This document shows, one piece after another, positions 58,004-64,000 of a stretch of 64,000 nucleotides of DNA. The stretch is taken from positions 1 to 64,000 of the forward strand of contig NZ_JAATVY010000006.1 of the NCBI RefSeq assembly GCF_011947195.1, in the 5' to 3' direction. Origin of the DNA: Planosporangium thailandense (GTDB lineage: Bacteria; Actinomycetota; Actinomycetes; Mycobacteriales; Micromonosporaceae). How positions within the stretch are numbered: the stretch's first letter is position 1; every line of letters starts with the position of its first letter. Under the pieces are notes generated by a model that saw nothing but the letters and a program-made list of their open reading frames with translations, was not told the origin of the DNA and made no database searches. The translations under genes were made by a program, and so were the position numbers.

Positions 58004-58027
58004 GTTTGGGCAGGTCATCGACGGGTA
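58004..58027 (+). promoter_or_regulatory. SigB/SigF-type promoter, GTTT-N15-GGGTA
   Basis: GTTT (58004-58007), 15 nt, GGGTA (58023-58027) followed by C, starting two bases after the previous stop and ending 31 bp before the hemerythrin ATG. It is one of the best matches in the window. Confidence 0.7.
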
Positions 58028-58058
58028 CGACGGTGACACCTGACGATCTGGAGGAGCC

Positions 58059-58664
58059 ATGGCGTCTGATGCCGTTACCTTGATCATGAACGATCACCGT
58101 GAGCTGGAGCGCTTGTTCGGCGAGGTGCAGTCGGGCAAGGGTGACCGGCGGGCCCTCGTCGAAGAGATCGCCGCTCGGCTGACCGCCCACTCGCGCGCCG
58201 AGGAGGCGAAGGTCTATCCGGCCATCAAGAAGGCCGACCCCGCCGAGTCCGGCGACGTCGACCACGCCTACCACGAGCACGACGAGGCCGAGGAGCTGCT
58301 GCAGAAGGTCGTGCGGAACGTCGACTCGCCACAGTTCACGCAGATGTTCACGGAGTTCGTCCAGGCGGTCAAGCACCACGTGGAGGAAGAGGAGTCCAAG
58401 GTGTTGCCCGCGCTGCGGGAGGCGGTCGACAAGGACACCCTCGACAAGCTGGGCGAGGCGTTCATGACGGCGCGCGCGGGCGAGCTGCGCAAGGCCGGCT
58501 TCGACGAAGAGTCCGAATACAAGGCCGCGCAGGACAAGGGCCGCGCCGACCTGGCGGACGCGACCCGCGACGAGCTGTACGAGATGGCCAGGGAGGCCGA
58601 CATCCCGGGCCGCTCCACCATGAACAAGGAAGAGCTGAGCGAGGCGGTCAGCCGGCAGGGCTGA
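58059..58664 (+). CDS. Hemerythrin-domain protein with Rho-N/SAP-like tail
   Basis: A 201-residue protein. The helical HHE domain (about 5-145) shows the iron-ligand pattern: His13 in NDHRELER, HSRAEEAKVYP, HEHDEAEE and HHVEEEESKVLP. It likely binds a di-iron site and senses or scavenges oxygen, NO or iron. The C-terminal 40 residues (TRDELYEMAREADIPGRSTM then NKEELSEAVSR) are a Rho-N/SAP-like helical hairpin that may bind nucleic acid. ATG 58059 follows GGAGGAG. SigB-type promoter directly upstream. Confidence 0.87.
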   Translation: MASDAVTLIMNDHRELERLFGEVQSGKGDRRALVEEIAARLTAHSRAEEAKVYPAIKKADPAESGDVDHAYHEHDEAEELLQKVVRNVDSPQFTQMFTEFVQAVKHHVEEEESKVLPALREAVDKDTLDKLGEAFMTARAGELRKAGFDEESEYKAAQDKGRADLADATRDELYEMAREADIPGRSTMNKEELSEAVSRQG

Positions 58665-58689
58665 CACGCCCTGGCGGGGGCGGGGGCGG

Positions 58690-58707
58690 CCCCCCCCCCC
58701 CCCCCCC
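58690..58707. repeat. Homopolymeric C tract (about 18 C)
   Basis: A run of about 18 C flanked by GGGGGCGGGGGCGG and CCGCCCCCTCCCCCG, 25 bp after the hemerythrin stop. The exact length is approximate. The flanks can pair as a G/C hairpin, and the complementary strand can form a G-quadruplex. No gene overlaps it. Confidence 0.7.
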
Positions 58708-58836
58708 GCCCCCTCCCCCGCCGATCGCACGGTTTCTATCGGACCTGCCAGGCCCGGCGCCGGTGCGCGCGTACGCCGTCGCGCCGCTCGCTCGACCTGC
58801 TCGACCCAGCCGCATCGAGTACAGTGGCGGCTGATC

Positions 58837-59724
58837 ATGGTCGATGTCCGAACGGCTTCCGTCCCCGCCGGCGCACCCGCGACCGGCCTCGAGGTGTTGA
58901 GCCTGAGCGACCTCCGTGCCCACCGGCCGGAGCACGCGTTCGGGCGACCGCTGCGCATGCCGTGCCACGTGCTCATGCTCTTCACCGTCGGGCACGGCCG
59001 GCACACCATGGACTTCGTCGCGTACGACTGCCGGCCGAGCACCCTGCTGTGGGGCCGCCCGGGACAGGTACACCAGTTCACCGGCCAGCCCGGCCTGGAC
59101 GCCAACCTGCTGCTGTTCACCCCGGAGCTGGTCCCACCGCCGGCCGCCACGGCCGACCGGCTGCGTGCCCTGCTGCACGACCCGTTCGCCCCGGCCAACT
59201 GGCTGCCCACCGGCGAGGACGAGGAAGCGATCATCACCGAGTTCACCCAGCTCGCCACCGACCACGAGCGGTGCGCGGCCGGCGACGGGGTACCGGCCGA
59301 ACTGCTGCACCACCAGCTTGCCGTCCTACTGGTACGGATAGCCGCGCTCACCGGGCCGGCGCCGCAGGTGCCCGATCGGCTCGTGACCCGTCTGCACGAG
59401 GAGCTCGCCGCGTCGATGGCCGCGACCCGTCGCGTGGAGGACTACGCCGACCGGCTCGGCGTCTCCGTGCGTACCCTCACCCGCGCCTGCCTGGTCGCGA
59501 CCGGGCGCAGCGCGAAGCAGGTCATCGACGACCGCGTCACGCTCGAGGCCAGGCGGCTGCTCGCGTGCAGCGACGAACCCGTCGCGGCGGTGGGCCGGCA
59601 GCTCGGCTTCGCCGAGCCGACGAACTTCGGCCGCTTCTTCGTCCGCGAGACCGGACTGACGCCCGGCGAGTTCCGCACCAGCCTCACCGGCACGCATTGT
59701 GAGAACGCCGTCGTCGCCGGGTAG
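58837..59724 (+). CDS. AraC-family transcriptional regulator
   Basis: A 295-residue regulator with an N-terminal cupin-like ligand domain (about 20-160, HVLMLFTVGHGRHTMDFVAYD) and a C-terminal double helix-turn-helix (about 185-285): VEDYADRLGVSVRTLTRACLVATGRSAKQVID and PVAAVGRQLGFAEPTNFGRFFVRETGLTPGEFR. ATG 58837. It precedes the TPR/FN3 gene by 33 bp but no target gene for a metabolite regulator is evident. Effector unknown. Confidence 0.88.
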   Translation: MVDVRTASVPAGAPATGLEVLSLSDLRAHRPEHAFGRPLRMPCHVLMLFTVGHGRHTMDFVAYDCRPSTLLWGRPGQVHQFTGQPGLDANLLLFTPELVPPPAATADRLRALLHDPFAPANWLPTGEDEEAIITEFTQLATDHERCAAGDGVPAELLHHQLAVLLVRIAALTGPAPQVPDRLVTRLHEELAASMAATRRVEDYADRLGVSVRTLTRACLVATGRSAKQVIDDRVTLEARRLLACSDEPVAAVGRQLGFAEPTNFGRFFVRETGLTPGEFRTSLTGTHCENAVVAG

Positions 59725-59757
59725 CGAACCGCGACGGCGGACAGGCAGCATAGCGGC

Positions 59758-60780
59758 GTGTCCGTGCCCGATCACCTCACCGCCGCCGTGCACGACGCGC
59801 GCGCCCTCGCCGCCCGCGGTGACCTGCGGGGCGCGCAGGCCCTGCTGGAGCGGGTGCTCGACCCGGCGGCCACGGTGCTCGGCCCCGACCACGCCGAGGT
59901 CCTGACCGGGACCCGCCTGCTCGCCTCGCTGCACCGCCGCCTCGGCGACCTGGCGCACGCGCGGCGGCTGCTGGAGGATGCGCTGGCCGCCGGCCACTTC
60001 ACGCTGGGCGAGGACAGCCCGCACCTGCTGCCCCTGTCGTACGACCTCGCGACGCTCGCTGACGAGCTGGGAAACCGGCACGAGGCGCGGCGCAACTTCG
60101 GCGTCCTGCTGCGGCACGGGCCCGCGGTGCTGGGGGCGGATCACGAGTACGTACGCGCCGCCCGCCGGTACCTCGACGGCGCCGCGGCGCCGGGTCCGCC
60201 GCCGCCGGCCGCGCCCCCGGCTGCGCCTTCCCCGGCCGCTCCCCCGGCTGTGCCGCCGCTCCCGTCCGCACCCGCCACCTTTCCCCCGTCCGCGCCGCCG
60301 TCCCGGGCGCAGCGCGACGACGCGCACCACCATTCCCGGGTACCGATGCTGGCGCTGGTCCTGATCGCGGCGATGGCCCTCGCGGGCGGCGGCATCGCGG
60401 CGTTCCTGGTGTTCCACGCCCCCGGCGGCGGAAGGGGTCCGGTCCCGGGCCCGAGCGCGGCCACGCCGCCCGACGCTCTGAAGCCGCCCGGTGATCTGAC
60501 GCTGCGCGACGAGGGCACATCGATCACCCTCGCCTGGACCGATCCGACACATGGCGCTGCGCCCTTTGTCATCGCTGGTGGGCGTTCAGACAACGCGCCT
60601 ATTCCGCTGGGTTCGGTCGAATCGGGAAAGAACACCTACACCCTCAGCGGAATCAACACCAGAGCCGACTATTGCTTTCTCGTCGCCGTCGTCTATTCAC
60701 CACAGCACACCGTGCCGTCGCGGTTGATCTGCACCAGGCGCGGCGCCTCTCCGAGCACGAATCGGCGACCTGCGAACTGA
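59758..60780 (+). CDS. TPR - transmembrane - FN3-like protein
   Basis: A 340-residue protein. An N-terminal helical TPR array (about 8-150, HARRLLEDALAAGHFTLGED and similar), a Pro-rich hinge (150-190), one transmembrane helix (about 198-222, LALVLIAAMALAGGGIAAFLVF) and a C-terminal extracytoplasmic FN3-like domain (about 240-330, PPGDLTLRDEGTSITLAWTD). The cytoplasmic TPR domain probably recruits a partner. GTG 59758. It runs directly into the FN3/MoxR locus, which suggests shared function. Confidence 0.78.
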   Translation: MSVPDHLTAAVHDARALAARGDLRGAQALLERVLDPAATVLGPDHAEVLTGTRLLASLHRRLGDLAHARRLLEDALAAGHFTLGEDSPHLLPLSYDLATLADELGNRHEARRNFGVLLRHGPAVLGADHEYVRAARRYLDGAAAPGPPPPAAPPAAPSPAAPPAVPPLPSAPATFPPSAPPSRAQRDDAHHHSRVPMLALVLIAAMALAGGGIAAFLVFHAPGGGRGPVPGPSAATPPDALKPPGDLTLRDEGTSITLAWTDPTHGAAPFVIAGGRSDNAPIPLGSVESGKNTYTLSGINTRADYCFLVAVVYSPQHTVPSRLICTRRGASPSTNRRPAN

Positions 60781-60865
60781 CGGTTTTCCACAAGGTGAAA
60801 ACGCAGGGTATCGACGTCGATCGCACAGCGCATAGGATGAGCGCCGGCTACGGGGAGGTGCATCC

Positions 60866-63514
60866 ATGGTCGGCGCGCGCGTGCGCGGACTGGCACGGGG
60901 CAGGGGTGGCCTGGTCACCGTCGTCACCATCGCCGCGCTGCTCGTCGGCATCGGCGCGACGCTGTTCGGTCTCGGCGCGTCGAACAACGCCATCGCCAAC
61001 TTCGACGCGGCGTCCTGGCTGTGGAGCACCAACAAGGGCGAGGTGGCGAGAGTCAACGGAGTCACCGGTCGCGTCGACACGCGGTACAAGGTGTCGGACT
61101 CGTTCGGCCACACGGTGCAGGTCAGCCAGACCGACCGGTACGTCATTCTGCGCGACGTCACCACCGGCAAGGTGAGCGTGCTCGACCTCGCCAGCCTGCA
61201 CCTGGCCGCGAGCACCCGCACCACCGCCGGCGTGGGCGTGACCGTCGCGCTGCACGGTGAGTCCGCCTTCGTCATCGACGCCGTGCAGGGCGCCGTGAGC
61301 CAGCTCGACCCGGCGACGCTCACCCCCGTCGGCGCGCCGCTGCGGTTCATGCCCGGCCTGTCCGGCGGCGCGTTCGACGCCGCGGGCCGGCTGTGGCTTC
61401 TGGTGCCGCGCGAAGGCACCGCCGTGGCCATCCAACCCACCGCGCCACCGAGCAGCCGGTCGACCCGGGGCGGCCGCGCCGGCACCGCCGCCCCGGCTGA
61501 CCCGCGGGTGGTCAAGACCGTTGCCGTGGCGGACCCGAGCCACGACCTGGCACTGTCGGTACTCGACAGCGGCGTGGCCGTGCTCGACAAGACCGCCTCC
61601 GTGCTGGCGACCCTGCGCGACGACGTCGTGCGGAAGACTCCGCTGAACCTCACCGGCCCGGGCGCACTGCCGCCGCGCACCACCGGCACCGACGTGCCGG
61701 TCACCGTCGTCGACGGCCGCACCGTCTACGTGGTCAACGGCGACCGGGTCGGCCAGTTCACCGTGCCGGGCGAGGGCGCGAAGCTCGCGCCGTGCGTGGC
61801 CTGGTCCAAGCGGCTCTACTGCGCCGACGAGACCACCGGCGACGTGTACGTGCTGGACACCGCGGGCCGGCTCGCCACCACCATCACGGTGCCCGGCGCC
61901 GCCGGCACACCTCTCGACCTCGAGGTACGCGAGGACCACCTGTTCATCAACGCCCCGGCCGGTTCCAATGCCGAGGTCGTCGACGACCAGGGCCGCGCCC
62001 GGCTGGTCGACAAGTACGCCAACAACATCCTCGGTGGCGACCCGCCCCCGCCCCCGCCGCCACCGCCGCCGCCGCAGAAGCCGCCGGTGGGCCCGCCCGG
62101 CGCGCCCGTCAACGTGCGCGCGGCCGCGGGCAACGCGCAGGCCCGGGTGAGCTGGGGCGCGGCGCCGTCCAACGGCGCGCCGGTCATGAAGTACGTCGTC
62201 GAGGGCGACGGCAAACCGCACGAGGTGGGCGCCGACCAGCGGTCGCTCGACGTCACCGGGCTGGCCAACGGCCAGACGTACACGTTCACGGTGTACGCGG
62301 TCAACGCCAAGGGAAGCGGGCCGAAACGCGCCGCCAACCCGGTCGTGCCCACCGCCGAGGTGCCCGACGCCCCGACGAGCGTGGCTGCGACCGAGAACTC
62401 CGCCGGCACCGTGGCGGTGACCTGGCCGGCCGCCAACGGGCAGGGCCGTGGCGTGGCGCGGTACGTCGTCTCGGCGATCGCGGCCGGCTCCGCACCGGTC
62501 CAGGTCGGCGACACCGACAGGACGACCCTGACTGTCCCGGCCGGCACGCAGCTCACCTACGGCACGCAGTACGCCTTCACGGTGATCGCGGTCAACGACC
62601 GGGGCGCCAACTCCAAGCCGTCGCCGCTGAGCAACACCGTCGTGCCGTACGCGGCACCGGGCCGGCCGGTCGGCCTCGACGCCCGGACCGCGACCGACCG
62701 GGCCGGCACCGTCACGGTGACGTGGCGGTCCGCGCCGGAGAACGGCCGCCCGATCAGCAGGTACGTGGTGACCGCGAACGGCCGCGGCCAGGACGTCGTG
62801 GGCGCCACCTCGACCACCCTCACCGGCTTCGGCAACGGCACGAGGGTCAACGTCGCCGTGCACGCGGTCAATGCCGCGGGCGCCGGGCCGGACGCGACCA
62901 CGACCGCGACGACGATCACCGCGCCGAAGGTCACGGTCACCGGCTCGTCGGCGGCGAGCACCACGTCCATCGCGGTCACGTTCTCCGCCGACCTGGGCGG
63001 GGCGAGCGGCGCGACGTGCACCCTGGCGGTCAGCGGTGGGCCGTCGGCGAGCAACGCGTGCCGATCCAGCGCCCTGACCGTCGGCGGCCTCGCACCCAGC
63101 CGCAGCTACGGCTTCACGGTCACGGTGACGACACCGGCGGGGTCGGCCAGCGCCACCGGCAGCCAGGCCACGGCGGACGTCTACGGCCAGGCGTACTGCC
63201 AGAACTACGTCAGCACGAGCGATCCGGCCACCCAGACCTGGTGCAACGACCAGCGAAACGCGCTCGAGGTGCAGCCCAGCCCGGCGGTGCTGCACCAGAA
63301 CACCGTCGGCAAGACCACCCACCTGGCCAGCTACAAGGCGTACTGCTGGACCACCGGCGAGAGTGTCTACGCCTACAACTACAACCACGACAAGCGGACC
63401 AACCGGTGGATCAGGATCGAGTGGAACGGCGGCCAGTACTACACGCCGCTGGCGTGGATCAACTTCGACGGCAACACCAGCAGCGACTACGTGGGCGTGC
63501 TGCCGCACTGCTAG
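60866..63514 (+). CDS. Large secreted/anchored fibronectin type III protein
   Basis: An 882-residue protein. A transmembrane helix (about 15-38) precedes an extracytoplasmic beta-propeller-like region (45-385, repeated [15 protein letters not shown]-type strands), a poly-Pro hinge (near 392-402) and three or four FN3 domains (about 412-500, 503-595, 598-690, weaker 695-775). The C-terminal 105 residues hold several Cys ([23 protein letters not shown]) and look like a separate binding domain. ATG 60866 follows GGGGAGG. The MoxR gene follows 31 bp later, the known actinobacterial order FN3 protein - MoxR - DUF58, thought to act in envelope assembly. Confidence 0.8.
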   Translation: MVGARVRGLARGRGGLVTVVTIAALLVGIGATLFGLGASNNAIANFDAASWLWSTNKGEVARVNGVTGRVDTRYKVSDSFGHTVQVSQTDRYVILRDVTTGKVSVLDLASLHLAASTRTTAGVGVTVALHGESAFVIDAVQGAVSQLDPATLTPVGAPLRFMPGLSGGAFDAAGRLWLLVPREGTAVAIQPTAPPSSRSTRGGRAGTAAPADPRVVKTVAVADPSHDLALSVLDSGVAVLDKTASVLATLRDDVVRKTPLNLTGPGALPPRTTGTDVPVTVVDGRTVYVVNGDRVGQFTVPGEGAKLAPCVAWSKRLYCADETTGDVYVLDTAGRLATTITVPGAAGTPLDLEVREDHLFINAPAGSNAEVVDDQGRARLVDKYANNILGGDPPPPPPPPPPPQKPPVGPPGAPVNVRAAAGNAQARVSWGAAPSNGAPVMKYVVEGDGKPHEVGADQRSLDVTGLANGQTYTFTVYAVNAKGSGPKRAANPVVPTAEVPDAPTSVAATENSAGTVAVTWPAANGQGRGVARYVVSAIAAGSAPVQVGDTDRTTLTVPAGTQLTYGTQYAFTVIAVNDRGANSKPSPLSNTVVPYAAPGRPVGLDARTATDRAGTVTVTWRSAPENGRPISRYVVTANGRGQDVVGATSTTLTGFGNGTRVNVAVHAVNAAGAGPDATTTATTITAPKVTVTGSSAASTTSIAVTFSADLGGASGATCTLAVSGGPSASNACRSSALTVGGLAPSRSYGFTVTVTTPAGSASATGSQATADVYGQAYCQNYVSTSDPATQTWCNDQRNALEVQPSPAVLHQNTVGKTTHLASYKAYCWTTGESVYAYNYNHDKRTNRWIRIEWNGGQYYTPLAWINFDGNTSSDYVGVLPHC

Positions 63515-63545
63515 CCCGCCCGCACCCCACACAGAAGGCAGGTCA

Positions 63546-64000
63546 GTGACCCAAGCGCCCCTCGCCAACCCGGCCGCTCCCACCGCCGAGGACGTGCACG
63601 GCTTCGCCACCCTGTTCGCCAGGCTCGCGGCCGGCATCGAATCGGTGGTGCTCGGCAAACCCGAGGTCGTGAGGCTCGCGCTGACGGCGCTGCTCGCCGA
63701 GGGACACATCCTGCTCGAAGACGTCCCGGGCGTCGGCAAGACCACCCTCGCGCGGACCGTCGCCGCGTCCGTACAGGGCCAGTGGCGGCGCATCCAGTTC
63801 ACGCCCGACCTGCTGCCCTCCGACGTCACCGGTGTCACGATCTTCAACCAGGCCACCCGGGGCTTCGAGTTCCACCCCGGTCCGGTCTTCGCCAACATCG
63901 TCATCGCCGACGAGATCAACCGGGCGTCGCCGAAGACCCAGTCGGCGCTGCTGGAGGTCATGGAGGAGCGCACGGTCACCGTCGACGGGGTTCCGCACGC
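63546..64000 (+). CDS. MoxR-family AAA+ ATPase (partial, runs off the window)
   Basis: The first ~151 codons of a MoxR ATPase. GTG 63546 starts [20 protein letters not shown]. The Walker A is [16 protein letters not shown] and the Walker B with sensor region reads [20 protein letters not shown], followed by [13 protein letters not shown] at the window edge. MoxR proteins work as chaperones with a von Willebrand/DUF58 partner, expected just to the right. The spacing to the FN3 gene supports an operon. Confidence 0.9.
   Translation, partial: MTQAPLANPAAPTAEDVHGFATLFARLAAGIESVVLGKPEVVRLALTALLAEGHILLEDVPGVGKTTLARTVAASVQGQWRRIQFTPDLLPSDVTGVTIFNQATRGFEFHPGPVFANIVIADEINRASPKTQSALLEVMEERTVTVDGVPH

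Overview
The window is very GC-rich (roughly 70 percent or more, with G or C at most third codon positions) and carries families typical of filamentous Actinobacteria: an F420-type LLM oxidoreductase, a mycothiol-dependent-isomerase-like protein, an XRE-DUF5753/DUF397 pair, DUF5709, DUF2795, an MhuD-like heme monooxygenase, many GTG starts and T-poor hairpin terminators. A Micromonosporaceae-like chromosome (Micromonospora, Actinoplanes, Dactylosporangium or relatives) is the best guess; this is inference from gene content, not from a search.

Layout. 1-7.6 kb: edge of an exopolysaccharide or cell-surface glycan locus (two GT4 glycosyltransferases, an NDP-sugar epimerase, a UDP-sugar 6-dehydrogenase) interrupted by a rhomboid-like membrane protein and a GntR-MFS pair whose likely operator covers the regulator's own start. 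7.7-18.5 kb: a secreted SH3b-glucosaminidase with four near-identical repeats, TetR and MBL proteins, a 740-bp hairpin-rich gap, an MhuD-like enzyme, a membrane serine protease, a STAS protein, DUF72, a zinc dehydrogenase and an XRE-TPR regulator. 18.5-23.8 kb: an accessory, partly decayed region with a DUF397 remnant, an intact XRE-DUF397 pair, two small Cys-motif genes (one frameshifted), two orphan small genes, DUF1905 and a twice-frameshifted VOC gene. 23.8-34 kb: secreted penicillin-acylase-type hydrolase, serine hydrolase, MBL, quinone-oxidoreductase-like, degenerate P-loop kinase, LCP transferase, shikimate-dehydrogenase-like and FAD monooxygenase. 35.5-47 kb: three cyclic-di-GMP proteins with a catalase, two STAS proteins, GT2 and HAD. 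47-58.7 kb: stress-flavoured block with DUF5709, SDR, SRPBCC, a radical SAM-FAD oxidoreductase operon, RecQ, LLM enzyme, DUF2795, a SigB/SigF-type sigma factor, a general-stress-protein-like membrane protein and a hemerythrin. 58.8-64 kb: AraC regulator, then TPR/FN3, large FN3 and MoxR genes that run off the right edge.

The most interesting signals cut across genes. First, a bipartite GNTT-N15/16-GGGTA element, the form recognised by actinobacterial SigB/SigF-type sigma factors, lies just upstream of many genes here (zinc dehydrogenase, a divergent pair between recQ and the radical SAM operon, DUF2795, hemerythrin, a small coiled-coil gene, HAD). With the sigma gene in the same block this looks like a local stress regulon. 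Second, at six genes the stop codon and the last bases are tandemly duplicated. Third, the ribosome binding site of the secreted acylase is locked in a 17-bp hairpin. No CRISPR array, tRNA, rRNA, insertion sequence or prophage was found.
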